A stretch of 64,000 bases of DNA from a virus: positions 1-64,000 of the IMG/VR virus record IMGVR_UViG_3300044998_001342; one strand, 5' to 3'. This document shows positions 33,175-41,935 of this stretch, in pieces; the first letter of the stretch is position 1; every line of letters starts with the position of its first letter. The position numbers and the translations under genes are program-made. The notes below the pieces were generated by a model. It was not told where the DNA came from. It made no database searches and saw nothing but the letters and a program-made list of their open reading frames with translations.

Positions 33175-34384
33175 TCAGGGTCGCCGCCGCCAGGAGGCCA
33201 ACAAGCGGGGAGGTGGTAGCGGCAAGATCGCCGTCGGCCAGTTCGACCGCTTCTACCCCGGCGAGACCCCGATCTGGATCAACATCTCGCCGTTCGCACT
33301 GTACCAGCAGGAGATCTACGATCGCAAGGAGAAGGCGGTCGTCCAGACCGAGACGACCTGGTACGAGACGCAGAAGCACTACATCCCGCGCAACAAGAAC
33401 CGGACCCACAACGGGAAGCGGGTCGACGCGGACTTCATCTGCTCGGCCGGTCCGTACCGGAAGCACCCCTGCTGGGGCTGCGCCATCCGCTCGAACCACT
33501 ACGCCAAGCTCGACAAGATCGAGCAGGAGAAGGGCGTGCGGCCGGACACGAAGGCCCCGATCAGCAGCATGCCGCAGTTCTCCCTCGGCATCACGGTGAT
33601 GGAGAAGATCTTCGCCATCCCGCTGCGCGACAGCGGCGGCATGGTGAAGAAGTCGAAGGCCACCGGGCAGATCCTCTACCGGTACGTCCCGGCTCCGTTC
33701 GCGGAGGCGCGGGCCGACGACATCGCCGAGCTGGCGCAGTTCAAGTACCAGTTCGGGCACCGCATGCACTGGACGATGGGGCCCGAGGAGCTGGGCGTGC
33801 TCATCGAGTCCGACGACAAGATGAAGAACCACTGCGCGAACTGCGCGAACCTCCTCTTCGCCACCCACGTGATCTGCCCGGGCTGCGAGACCGTCCACCC
33901 GATCGGGAAGACGGTCAGCGGCGTGGACCTCACGATGGAGCGGAACAAGAACCGCTCCTGCGGGGCCTGCGGGGAGAAGGGCGCCTTCGTGCCGAAGGTC
34001 GAGTGCGCGGAGTGCGGCAACGGTGTCGAGGGTCGTCTGACGTCCTTCGACATCCGCATCACCCGCAAGAAGACCGGCACGAAGTACCTCACCGAGATCG
34101 TGGCCATCCGCGTGCCGGGCGTGCCCGGCAACGCCGAGGACCACAAGCGGGCGATGGAGCTGATCGAGAACCCGCTCAACCTGGCCGAGATCTTCGTCCC
34201 GAAGAGCCTCGACACGCAGAAGTTCCTCTGCGGCGAGGAGCTGACCAAGGGCCTGCGCCCCGACCTCGCCGTGAAGAAGGACGACGACGCCCCCGACGAG
34301 GGCGGCGACACCGAGTCCTACGCCGACGAGGGCGGTGGGGACGAGGACGACGACGGCGACGGCAACAAGTCGATCAAGTTCTGA
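33110..34384 (+). CDS. Probable single-stranded DNA-binding protein
   Basis: A 424-residue protein between primase and DNA polymerase. It has a C-rich region (CWGCAIRS, HCANCAN, ICPGCETVH, CGACGEKG, CAECGNG) suggesting two or more zinc ribbons, and a long acidic C-terminal tail (DDDAPDEGGDTESY, then DEDDDGDGNKSIKF). Acidic tails with a final hydrophobic residue are characteristic of phage and bacterial SSBs and recruit partner proteins. Position, tail and zinc content are like T4 gp32-type function, but no OB-fold signature is clear, so this is inference. ATG 33110 lies inside the primase gene; ATG 33128 is an alternative. Confidence 0.6.
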   Translation: MSNGSFMKTRSAGALGAPRLGDQGRRRQEANKRGGGSGKIAVGQFDRFYPGETPIWINISPFALYQQEIYDRKEKAVVQTETTWYETQKHYIPRNKNRTHNGKRVDADFICSAGPYRKHPCWGCAIRSNHYAKLDKIEQEKGVRPDTKAPISSMPQFSLGITVMEKIFAIPLRDSGGMVKKSKATGQILYRYVPAPFAEARADDIAELAQFKYQFGHRMHWTMGPEELGVLIESDDKMKNHCANCANLLFATHVICPGCETVHPIGKTVSGVDLTMERNKNRSCGACGEKGAFVPKVECAECGNGVEGRLTSFDIRITRKKTGTKYLTEIVAIRVPGVPGNAEDHKRAMELIENPLNLAEIFVPKSLDTQKFLCGEELTKGLRPDLAVKKDDDAPDEGGDTESYADEGGGDEDDDGDGNKSIKF

Positions 34385-34387
34385 CCG

Positions 34388-36397
34388 ATGCCGAGACTGC
34401 GTCTACTTCCGCCGGTGACGGCGGCTGAGACGCCGGAACAGGCCGCCCCGATTCTGAACTACCTCATGAATCGGGGCGGTCCTGTCGCGATCGACACGGA
34501 GACGACCGGCCTCGACGTGATGAGGTCCCGCGTTCTCTTCTGGTCGATGGCGACTGAGGACCGGCGGTACTTCTTCCCGTACGAGCTGCTGGGCTTCTTC
34601 GATCCACTGTTCCAGCGGCGCGACATCACGTGGTACCTGGCGAACGCCAAGTACGACATGCACATCCTCCGGAACATGGGCTACGGCCTCGTCGGTGACG
34701 TCTGGGACATCATCGACATGGACGCCATGGAGGACGACACGCGCGATCACGGTCTGAAAGATCAGGCCTGGTTCGCGTACGAGGCGAGGTGGGGCGAGTT
34801 CAAGGAGCTGTTCCTCGATCCTCACATGGTCTCGGAGTCCCTCGGGCTCGACAAGTACACGTTCGCGAAGTTCAAGAAGATGGAGGGCGGCGACAAGCTG
34901 AACTTCGTCTACAACGAGCAGCCCGAGCTGGTGCAGAACTACGCGAGCTGCGACTCGTACTTCACCTTCATGCGCGCTCAGGATCTCGCGAAGAACCTGG
35001 CGAACGTGGGGCTGGAGTCGACGATGACGCCCATGGCGTCGCTGTTCGACTACTACCGGACGATCGAGGTGCCGCTCACCAAGGTCCTCTGGGGGATGGA
35101 GCGCGCGGGCTTCCTCGTCGACCTCGACTGGGTGAAGAAGATCGAAGGCCCGATGAAGGACGGCATCGCGGCGGCCGAGAAGAAGCTGTACGACCTGATG
35201 GGGTACCGCTTCAACACGAAGGCCGAGGACGAGATCCGCGACATCCTCTACGGCAAGGACCACTTCGGGATGAAGCCGATCAAGTTCACCTCGGGCGGCA
35301 AGGGCTCGGAGCCCAAGCCGTCGGTGGACGAGAAGACGCTGAACATCCTGAAGCTCCGCGTGTCGCACGACTCGCCGGAGTTCCAGTTCATCGACGCAAA
35401 GCTCGCGCTGGCGAAGCTCAACAAGCTCTACGGCACGTACGTGAAGAAGATCCGGACCTACCTGGGCCCGGACGGTCGCGTGCACTGCCGCCTGAACCAG
35501 AGCGGAGCCCGCACCTCGCGCCTCTCGTCGTCGAACCCGAACATGCAGAACATCCCGGTGAGGAACGACCCCTACAAGATCCGAGGGTGCTTCATCGCCG
35601 ATCCCGGCTACGACCTCATCGACTTCGACTACCCGCAGATCGAGTTCCGCATCGCAGCGGCGCTCGCGGGCGAAGAAGAGATGATGGAGGCCATCCGCAA
35701 GGGCTGGGACATCCACTCCGCGAACGCTGCCGCCATGTACAAGAGCGATCCTCTCGTCACGTACGAGGCGATCATGGCGGCGAAGGACAAGAAGGACCGC
35801 AAGGACCCATCCTTCGGCGACATCGACAAGTACCTCCTGAAGAAGCGCGACGGTGCGAAGACCTCGGGTCTCGGCGCGCTCTACGGCGAGGGCGCCGGGA
35901 AGATGGCGCAAGACCTGAAGTGCTCGAAGGAAGAGGCTCAGGAGCTGATCGACACCTTCTTCCGGACGAACGCGAACATCGAAGCGCACATCGAGTACAT
36001 GCACAGGTTCGCCGAGGCGAACGAGTACACGTACACGATGCTCGGCCGCGTCCGGCGTCTCTACCGGATCAACAACGCGTACAACCGCGGCATCGCGGCT
36101 GCCGAGCGCCGCCAGGCCTACAACACCCTCATCCAGGGCTCCGGGTCGGAGATGATGAAGCTCGCGATGCTTCAGATCGCCCACGACAAGGAGTTCAACG
36201 AACTCGGGGGGATTCTCATCCTCACGGTCCACGACGAGCTGATCGCTCGCGCTCCCAAAGAGACGAGTCGTCGGTGCGCCGAGATCATGAAGGAGAAGAT
36301 GGGCGACCCCTACAACTGGGGACCGATCCGGATCACCTACCCGGTGCCGGTCGATCCCGATGGTGCCGTCGGGCACCGATGGACGGACGTGAAGTGA
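34388..36397 (+). CDS. DNA polymerase, family A, with 3'-5' exonuclease
   Basis: A 669-residue replicative polymerase. Exonuclease: Exo I IDTETTGLD (about 34-42), Exo II with NAKYDMH, and a later Asp-containing Exo III region. Polymerase: motif A DFDYPQIEFR (about 415-424), motif B KRDGAKTSGLGALYGEG (about 485-501), motif C TVHDEL (about 613-618). No 5' nuclease domain is present. In motif B the position equivalent to E. coli Phe762 is Leu. ATG 34388 follows the previous stop by three bases. It lies in the replication operon with primase, helicase and probable SSB. Confidence 0.95.
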   Translation: MPRLRLLPPVTAAETPEQAAPILNYLMNRGGPVAIDTETTGLDVMRSRVLFWSMATEDRRYFFPYELLGFFDPLFQRRDITWYLANAKYDMHILRNMGYGLVGDVWDIIDMDAMEDDTRDHGLKDQAWFAYEARWGEFKELFLDPHMVSESLGLDKYTFAKFKKMEGGDKLNFVYNEQPELVQNYASCDSYFTFMRAQDLAKNLANVGLESTMTPMASLFDYYRTIEVPLTKVLWGMERAGFLVDLDWVKKIEGPMKDGIAAAEKKLYDLMGYRFNTKAEDEIRDILYGKDHFGMKPIKFTSGGKGSEPKPSVDEKTLNILKLRVSHDSPEFQFIDAKLALAKLNKLYGTYVKKIRTYLGPDGRVHCRLNQSGARTSRLSSSNPNMQNIPVRNDPYKIRGCFIADPGYDLIDFDYPQIEFRIAAALAGEEEMMEAIRKGWDIHSANAAAMYKSDPLVTYEAIMAAKDKKDRKDPSFGDIDKYLLKKRDGAKTSGLGALYGEGAGKMAQDLKCSKEEAQELIDTFFRTNANIEAHIEYMHRFAEANEYTYTMLGRVRRLYRINNAYNRGIAAAERRQAYNTLIQGSGSEMMKLAMLQIAHDKEFNELGGILILTVHDELIARAPKETSRRCAEIMKEKMGDPYNWGPIRITYPVPVDPDGAVGHRWTDVK

Positions 36398-36828
36398 CCC
36401 AGCTACTACAGGCACGAGGGTGGTACGGCGTGTTCCTCCGTGCAGAGCCCATGGAGCCGGTGGCGGTCGAGCAGGACGGGGAGGAGGGCCTGCGCGAGCG
36501 GGCCCGTCTCCACGTTCAGCTTCGCCCCCTGATCGGCTGGACTTCGTGGGAGGGCGGCTTCCAGGGCCTCTACTACAACGAGGCGCGGGGGCTGCTGTCC
36601 ACGAAGACCAAGATCTGCGAAGACCATCCCGGGTTCCACCTCGGCGACATCTGCCAAGACGAGACGACCACCATCCGCAACCTGCTCGTCCGGAACGTAC
36701 TCGCCACTGGCGCAGAGCGGTACGAGCAGTACAAGCAGCAGTTCGAGATCCACCTCAGCGACGAGGCCGAGGCCCTTCTGGTGAAGAAGCGGATTCCTCT
36801 TCCTCGTCTTCCGATCGAACAGGAGTGA
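36394..36828 (+). CDS. Hypothetical protein after DNA polymerase
   Basis: A 144-residue protein. I choose GTG 36394, which overlaps the polymerase stop as GTGA in the style of this genome; an ATG at 36379 is also in frame. It is mixed alpha/beta with a central SWEGGFQGLYYNEARG segment and a C-terminal helical part ending IPLPRLPIEQE. No motif recognised. The gap to the RecA-like gene is two bases. Confidence 0.68.
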   Translation: MTQLLQARGWYGVFLRAEPMEPVAVEQDGEEGLRERARLHVQLRPLIGWTSWEGGFQGLYYNEARGLLSTKTKICEDHPGFHLGDICQDETTTIRNLLVRNVLATGAERYEQYKQQFEIHLSDEAEALLVKKRIPLPRLPIEQE

Positions 36829-36830
36829 AG

Positions 36831-38126
36831 ATGGCAACGAGGAAGGCCGCACCGAAGAGCAACAAGAGCAAGAAGGCGACCACGGCCAGCCAGACGAAGC
36901 AGGCGGTGAGCGCGAAGCCCCAGACGAAGCAGCGGAGCAAGACCGAGCCCAGCGAGGCCAAGGAGGCCGTCACGCTCGACGACGTGATGGACTCGGTGAA
37001 CCGAGAGCTGGGCATGAACGTGGTGCGCCGTGCCTCGGACATGGAGACGCTGTACCTGCTGCGCCGTCCCACGGGGATCACCTCGCTCGACATCGAGCTG
37101 GCTGGGGGCTTCCCGGCCAGCGCTACCACCGTTCTGGTCGGCCCGGACGGCGCTGGCAAGGACTACCTGCTCTGGGTCACGGCTGCCGAGGTCCAGCGCA
37201 TCTACGGCGACGACTTCGGCATGTGCATCTTCTTCACCGAGTTCAAGGCGGACAAGCTCTTCATGCGCGACTTCTGCGGCCTGAAGATCGCCTTCTCGCC
37301 GAAGGAGCTGGACGAGCTGGACGAGGCTCTCGTGAAGGAGGGCAAGCCGCCGATGAGCGAGGAACGCCGTGCCGAGCTTCAGACGCAGGTCGGCCAGATC
37401 CTCATCATCGACGGCGTGACGGCCGAGAAGGGCTTCGACGCGATCATCAAGCTGGTGGCCTCGAACCGGTGCCAGATGATCGTCGTCAACAGCATCGGCT
37501 CGCTCCAGACCGAGGCGAAGGAGGAGCAGGAGAGCTTCGAGGACTTCGCGCGCCAGAGCAGCGAGGCCACCCTGATCTCGAAGTTCATGCCCAAGCTCGC
37601 CATGACGCTCAACAACGATCGGAGTGGGCGCAACGAGACCACGCTCTTCCTCGTCAACCAGATGCGGGCGAAGCGAGACGCGGCGCCGGTGCGTGGCCGC
37701 CCCGTCATGGAGAAGGACAAGTACGAGGGCGGAGCCAAGGTCTGGGCGCTGAAGCACGGCAAGGCGATCGAGCTGTCGATCCACAAGGGTCCCTACCACC
37801 ACGATGCGGTCGAGAAGGTGAACATCGGCCGCAAGGTCCGGTGGGAGCTGACGAAGGGCAAGCTCGGGACCCACGACGGCAAGAACGGCGAGTTCGACTT
37901 CTACTACGACATCGGCGTCGACAAGATCGGCGATCTCGTCACCACCTGCCTGAAGCTGGGCGTGTTCGAGGGCACCACCTGGATCAAGTACGAGCACGAG
38001 GAGTTCGGCTTCAACCTCCAGGGCCGCGACAAGGTGCGCCGGTACATCACCGAGCACCCCGAGCTGATCGACCTCCTTCGTTCGGAGTGCTTCCGGCGCT
38101 CCGGGATCATCTACAGGTTCCGCTGA
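36831..38126 (+). CDS. RecA/UvsX-like recombinase with altered ATPase motifs
   Basis: A 431-residue RecA-fold protein. A basic, disordered N-terminus of about 45 residues precedes the core. RecA-like features include TGITSLDIELAGGFP, a Walker A GPDGAGKDY (104-112), VNSIGSL where RecA has the Walker B VDSVAAL, and FLVNQMRAK matching the RecA NQIR motif. The Ser/Thr after the Walker A Lys is Asp, and the Walker B Asp is Asn. It would pair homologous DNA in recombination-dependent replication, but ATP hydrolysis may be weak or use other residues. The gene sits with the resolvases and nucleases downstream. Confidence 0.85.
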   Translation: MATRKAAPKSNKSKKATTASQTKQAVSAKPQTKQRSKTEPSEAKEAVTLDDVMDSVNRELGMNVVRRASDMETLYLLRRPTGITSLDIELAGGFPASATTVLVGPDGAGKDYLLWVTAAEVQRIYGDDFGMCIFFTEFKADKLFMRDFCGLKIAFSPKELDELDEALVKEGKPPMSEERRAELQTQVGQILIIDGVTAEKGFDAIIKLVASNRCQMIVVNSIGSLQTEAKEEQESFEDFARQSSEATLISKFMPKLAMTLNNDRSGRNETTLFLVNQMRAKRDAAPVRGRPVMEKDKYEGGAKVWALKHGKAIELSIHKGPYHHDAVEKVNIGRKVRWELTKGKLGTHDGKNGEFDFYYDIGVDKIGDLVTTCLKLGVFEGTTWIKYEHEEFGFNLQGRDKVRRYITEHPELIDLLRSECFRRSGIIYRFR

Positions 38127-38128
38127 CC

Positions 38129-38134
38129 TATCAG
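38129..38134 (+). promoter_or_regulatory. Possible promoter P7 (CTATCAGG variant)
   Basis: TATCAG directly after the RecA-like stop, with GATCAT 18 bases upstream. It departs from the other copies after CTATCAG. Weaker evidence than P2 to P4. Confidence 0.3.
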
Positions 38135-38135
38135 G

Positions 38136-38163
38136 CCGTGCTCGGGACCTTCCCCGGGCACGG
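38136..38163 (+). terminator. Hairpin after the RecA-like gene
   Basis: CCGTGCTCGGG and CCCGGGCACGG form an 11-bp stem with one G-U pair and a six-base loop, in the 50-base gap before the Hjc-like nuclease gene. No T-run follows, so attenuation or message processing is as likely as termination. Confidence 0.5.
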
Positions 38164-38176
38164 CCGTGGAGACCAC

Positions 38177-38776
38177 ATGACGATCCAGAGACGCAGGAAG
38201 AAGCGAGCCACCGCGGCGGAGCGGCAGACCGCCTCCGATCTCGGTGGGCGCAAGACCTTCCTCTCGGGCGCCGGCGACGAGAAGGCCGACGTCGTGGTGC
38301 CCTCGCGGGTCCAGATCACGGATGGCGTACTGCGAGACAGCTCGCTGTTCACCTTCCGAGTCGAGGTGAAGACGACGCGCAGCTCGGGCTACTCGCTGAG
38401 CAGCTCGGACTGGCAGAAGCTCCTGGTGGCCGCCGAGAAGGCGGGCCAAGCCCCGGTCTTCGTCATGGAGATCGGGATCGGGAGCCTCGCAGAGTACGGG
38501 AAGTTCGCCGCGATCCACTCGAACTTCTTCAGCGAGTTGACCGGGTGGAACCTCGTGCCGATGGCCACCAAGGACGTCGGCCGGCGAAGCATCAAGGTCG
38601 GGCGTGGGGTCCGGACTGACGGCTGGGGCGCGGGGAACACCCCGTGCCGCCGGCTGTGGCTCAAGCTCGACCTGGAACAGCCCGGCAAGAAGGGCGACAT
38701 CACGATCATCGCCTACAGCGATCTCCTCCGTCTCGTCCAGACCAGGGAGCAGCAGTGGGCCAAGGAGCAGCGATGA
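38177..38776 (+). CDS. PD-(D/E)xK nuclease, Hjc-like
   Basis: A 199-residue protein with the nuclease core: an acidic EKADV segment (D38), then FRVEVKTT (E63, K65) followed by Ser-rich SLSSSDWQKL. The order and spacing resemble archaeal Hjc Holliday-junction resolvases and related VSR-type nucleases. The basic N-terminus (RRRKKRATAAER) suits DNA binding. ATG 38177 lies after GTGGAGA. The end overlaps the next gene as ATGA. A role in resolving branched replication DNA is inferred from the fold and the RecA-like neighbour. Confidence 0.7.
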   Translation: MTIQRRRKKRATAAERQTASDLGGRKTFLSGAGDEKADVVVPSRVQITDGVLRDSSLFTFRVEVKTTRSSGYSLSSSDWQKLLVAAEKAGQAPVFVMEIGIGSLAEYGKFAAIHSNFFSELTGWNLVPMATKDVGRRSIKVGRGVRTDGWGAGNTPCRRLWLKLDLEQPGKKGDITIIAYSDLLRLVQTREQQWAKEQR

Positions 38777-39591
38777 GAAGCGCCATCACGATCGCGGATG
38801 CCGCGGCACTCGACAAGTCCGACATCTTCGACCTCGAAGGCGCGTACACGCTCGCCCTGGCCACCGTGACCCGCGACGGCAGCCGGCAGGGGTACTTCCA
38901 CCCCTCTGGCGTCGGCGCGTGCCGGCGGAAGCAGGTCTACGAGTACATCCGAGCGCCCTTCATCCCCACCCTCGACCCGGACTCCCTAGAGATCTTCGAC
39001 ATGGGGCACGCCATCCACGAGCTGGTGGGCAAGAAGCTCGAAGACGTCGGCCGAGTCCTGAAGCCGAGGAACATCGGCTACGAGCTGTGCCGCGAGGTCC
39101 CCTTCGATCCGAAGTGGGACAAGCTGTTCTCCGATCTCGGCATCGGCGGAACCGCGGACGGGGTTCTTCGCATCTGGTGCGACGACTGGCAGCAGCGGTC
39201 GATCATCGAGGCGAAGAGCATCAATCGCAAGAACTTCGAGGCCATGGTCGCGCGCGGCACGCCGAAGACGGAGCACCTGATGCAGGCGCACCTCTACGCG
39301 TACCGCTACGATTGCCCGATCATCTACAACTGGTACTACTGCAAGGACAACTCGAAGCGACACGTCTTCCCGTCGCTCTTCGATCCCGCGGTCTTCGCCA
39401 CCGCGATCGACTACTTCGAGCAGTTGATGAAGCACGTCGAGGCAGAGACCCTGCCTGCCCGGGACGAGGACTTCTTCGAGTGTCCGCGCTGCGAGTACCG
39501 AGACACCTGCAAGCCGTCGGTCCTGACCCAGCTTCGCAGGAAGGACGACAACGCCGCGATGAACGCGATTCGCAACCGCGGCAGGCTGTAG
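38773..39591 (+). CDS. Cas4/RecB-like exonuclease with iron-sulfur cluster
   Basis: A 272-residue PD-(D/E)xK nuclease. H79 in MGHAIHELV, D129 in GGTADGV, and E146/K148 in IIEAKS form the catalytic set. C50 (VGACRRK) and C237, C240, C246 (ECPRCEYRDTC) match the four-cysteine iron-sulfur cluster of Cas4 and AddB nucleases. No CRISPR genes are nearby, so it most likely processes DNA ends for recombination. Coupled to the preceding nuclease gene by ATGA. Confidence 0.85.
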   Translation: MRSAITIADAAALDKSDIFDLEGAYTLALATVTRDGSRQGYFHPSGVGACRRKQVYEYIRAPFIPTLDPDSLEIFDMGHAIHELVGKKLEDVGRVLKPRNIGYELCREVPFDPKWDKLFSDLGIGGTADGVLRIWCDDWQQRSIIEAKSINRKNFEAMVARGTPKTEHLMQAHLYAYRYDCPIIYNWYYCKDNSKRHVFPSLFDPAVFATAIDYFEQLMKHVEAETLPARDEDFFECPRCEYRDTCKPSVLTQLRRKDDNAAMNAIRNRGRL

Positions 39592-39597
39592 GAGAAC

Positions 39598-40233
39598 ATG
39601 CCCAAGATCGATCTCAACAACGCCCCGCTCCTCGACAAGGAGGAGATGGAGCAGTTCAAGAACGCCGACGATCTCCTCGCTGAGGTGGGGAACCAGGCGG
39701 CCCGGCTCGGCCTGCTGCCCTACCCGAAGCCGACGAACGTTCCCGAGAACCTCGCCGACATGGACATCAGCGAACTGCCGAACAACCAACTCGGCAACCT
39801 CTACAGCCAGTACACCGCGCACGCGCAATACGTGAACGGTGAGCTGGTGAAGGCCGAGATCGCCTACCGCGCCGCCAACACCAGCCTGAAGCAGCTCGAC
39901 GCGAAGCTGAAGCTCAAGCTCTTCGCGAGGGGCGTGCCGAAGGCCGAGGTGCCGGCGATGGTCCGCGAGGATCCGATCCGGATCGACTACGAGATGGAGG
40001 TGCTCAAGCTCTTCGCGATGAAGGAGATCCTGGAGGCGCACTACAAGGTCTACAGCAAGCAGGCCGAGGCGCTCTCCCGGATCATCGCGTTGCGGGAGCT
40101 GGAGTTCAACCAGTCGATGCGAGATCACACCATCCAGAACCGGCGGAAGGACCAGGTCCGCCGCCAGCCGCTGGGCAGCGGCGGGCAGTTCGAGCGCGCC
40201 GCGCCGTCGAAGGGGAGCAAGGACGATGGGTGA
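39598..40233 (+). CDS. Hypothetical coiled-coil protein among recombination genes
   Basis: A 211-residue, predominantly helical protein with heptad-like stretches (NGELVKAEIAYRAANTSLKQ; KEILEAHYKVYSKQAEALSR) and a basic disordered tail (RRQPLGSGGQFERAAPSKG). ATG 39598 has AGGAG upstream. It overlaps the RusA gene by eight bases. It could be a mediator or nuclease partner; no family recognised. Confidence 0.72.
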   Translation: MPKIDLNNAPLLDKEEMEQFKNADDLLAEVGNQAARLGLLPYPKPTNVPENLADMDISELPNNQLGNLYSQYTAHAQYVNGELVKAEIAYRAANTSLKQLDAKLKLKLFARGVPKAEVPAMVREDPIRIDYEMEVLKLFAMKEILEAHYKVYSKQAEALSRIIALRELEFNQSMRDHTIQNRRKDQVRRQPLGSGGQFERAAPSKGSKDDG

Positions 40234-40822
40234 TCAGCTCGGCCTCTTCGCCGGTGACGACAACAGGCGCCACATCGAGATGGTGGAGCGCGAGAAGTCG
40301 GTCATCAGCGCCTATGAAGCTCAGCGGGTGCAGGCGACCGAGTTCTGGGCCGTGCTCCGCGATCCCCGCCCGGTCTCGATCAACAAGGCCTACTCAGGGG
40401 TCGGGAACCGCTTCCTGACCGCGGAGGGCCGGAACTTCGAGGACAAGCTGAAGGCGGCCACCGCTGCGGCGCTCGGCACCCAGCCCATCGCGTGGAAGCA
40501 CGTGGTGGATGCCGTCTATAAGCAAGGGGGGCACATTGACCTCACGATCTGGCTCTACATGGAGGATCTCCTGAACCGGGCGTGGCAGGTCGGCGGGAGC
40601 ATGACGGTCCCGAAGAAGCCGAAGGCCGGGAAGAAGGCAGCGAAACCCCAGCCCCGATCCCCCTACCAGAAGAAGGACGGCAGCAACTACATCAAGCTGA
40701 TCGAAGACGCCGTCGTCAAGGGCACCGGGATCGACGATTCCGCGCACCTCGACGTCGCTATCAAGAAGCGGGAAGATCGTCTGGATCCCCGCATCGTACT
40801 CGTCTACAAGGTCTACGAATGA
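40226..40822 (+). CDS. RusA-like Holliday junction resolvase
   Basis: A 198-residue protein. The segment RPVSINKAYSG near residue 50 and KKDGSNYIKLIEDAVVKGT with IDDSAHLDV (about 148-176) correspond to the RusA signature in which Asp, Asn, Lys and paired Asp residues bind magnesium and cut four-way junctions. It is longer than phage RusA because of an N-terminal extension and a Lys/Pro-rich insert (VPKKPKAGKKAAKPQP). It may debranch DNA before packaging. Confidence 0.82.
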   Translation: MGDQLGLFAGDDNRRHIEMVEREKSVISAYEAQRVQATEFWAVLRDPRPVSINKAYSGVGNRFLTAEGRNFEDKLKAATAAALGTQPIAWKHVVDAVYKQGGHIDLTIWLYMEDLLNRAWQVGGSMTVPKKPKAGKKAAKPQPRSPYQKKDGSNYIKLIEDAVVKGTGIDDSAHLDVAIKKREDRLDPRIVLVYKVYE

Positions 40823-41073
40823 GCAAGGCGACCGAACTGGTCACGCTGAACAAGGACAAGGCCGACGATCCGCGCTACGCCGTGTGCTACGCACGGGGCT
40901 CGGTCTTCAAGGCCGAGGGCCACTTCTTCCGCGTGGAGAAGGGCAAGCGTACCGTCGTCCTGCGGGCTCTCTGCCTCAGCCAGTACTTCGGCAGCCGGTG
41001 CAAGATCTGCCCGCACAGCCGCTTCTCCGTGAAGTTCGTCTCGACGGGAGGTTCCGATGCTGGATCTCCTTGA
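40819..41073 (+). CDS. Small hypothetical protein with paired cysteines
   Basis: An 84-residue protein, ATG 40819 overlapping the RusA stop (ATGA). Cysteines in VCYARG, LCLSQ and CKICPHS could form a metal site. The composition is basic and aromatic. Function unknown; it overlaps the following gene by 17 bases. Confidence 0.62.
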   Translation: MSKATELVTLNKDKADDPRYAVCYARGSVFKAEGHFFRVEKGKRTVVLRALCLSQYFGSRCKICPHSRFSVKFVSTGGSDAGSP

Positions 41074-41389
41074 CGAGATGAACGCCAGCGAGCTACTGCT
41101 GCTCGCTCAGGAGAACAACCTCAACGCACACAGAGGACTCGGCCGCGAGGTCCTCACCAAGATCATCCTCGGTGAAGAGATCGACCTCCCTGAACGGCAG
41201 GTCGACAAGATCCGACTGAAGATCATGACGTTCATCGACGAGAACTTCAAGCAGGTGGAGCCTCTCGTCCAAGCCTGTCCCGCCAAGACACGAGATCTTA
41301 GGGCGTGCTTCCAGTGTACTGATGTCCAGGTCACGGAGTGCGCTCTCGGAAACCCGATCATCTTCGACCACAGCAACCGGAAACAGTGA
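41057..41389 (+). CDS. Small hypothetical protein with C-terminal Cys cluster
   Basis: A 110-residue protein with ATG 41057 and GGGAGG about six bases upstream. The N-terminal two thirds are helical and acidic; the C-terminus has four cysteines (ACPAK, ACFQC, ECALG) that could bind zinc. Function unknown. Confidence 0.68.
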   Translation: MLDLLDEMNASELLLLAQENNLNAHRGLGREVLTKIILGEEIDLPERQVDKIRLKIMTFIDENFKQVEPLVQACPAKTRDLRACFQCTDVQVTECALGNPIIFDHSNRKQ

Positions 41390-41402
41390 GGAGATAGAAC
41401 AG

Positions 41403-41861
41403 ATGGCACTCCCGAACGGAATCGAGCCGAAGTCGCGCGAGAAGTGGATCGAGCTGGGCAACAGCCAGGACGCCGCGCAGCGCAAGCAGGTCACGGACGC
41501 GCTCCGCGCGCTCGGCATGGCGTCGCCCGACTACATGCCGCTCAGCACCGAGGACCGCGTCGCGATCATCATGAAGCACCAGGGCGAGGGCGCCCCGGCG
41601 ACCGAGACGAAGGCCTCGGGCGGCGGCAAGAAGGACGCCGTCAGCAAGGCCGAGGGCGGCAAGGCCGAGAGCGGCGGGGGCGGCGGCATGACCGCGGCGG
41701 ACCGCGCGCTCCTGAAGGAGGTGGGCGAGAAGCTCGACACGAGCATCGCGCTCCAGCGCAAGATCCACGACCTCCTCGTCGTCCAGATCTTCACCGACCC
41801 GAAGGTGAAGGCGAACGCCGAGGACATGGACATCAAGGTCGAGCTGCTGGGAAACGGCTGA
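41403..41861 (+). CDS. Hypothetical protein with Gly-rich linker
   Basis: A 152-residue protein. ATG 41403 has AGGAGA eight bases upstream. An N-terminal helical domain is joined by a Gly/Ala/Lys-rich linker (ETKASGGGKKDAVSK, ESGGGGGM) to a C-terminal helix. The architecture suggests two interaction modules on a flexible tether. Its stop overlaps a possible CTG start of the next gene. No family recognised. Confidence 0.7.
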   Translation: MALPNGIEPKSREKWIELGNSQDAAQRKQVTDALRALGMASPDYMPLSTEDRVAIIMKHQGEGAPATETKASGGGKKDAVSKAEGGKAESGGGGGMTAADRALLKEVGEKLDTSIALQRKIHDLLVVQIFTDPKVKANAEDMDIKVELLGNG

Positions 41862-41935
41862 CGTCCTCCCGGCCGACCGCCTGGGAACGCAAGCCGATCC
41901 AGCCCATCCCCGGTGTGGAGCCGCTCCCGCCGGGG

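Noticed and set aside
38773-39591. Part of a CRISPR-Cas system, because of the Cas4-like nuclease
   Set aside because: No repeats, no cas1/cas2 and a replication-recombination context; Cas4-like nucleases are common in phages by themselves.
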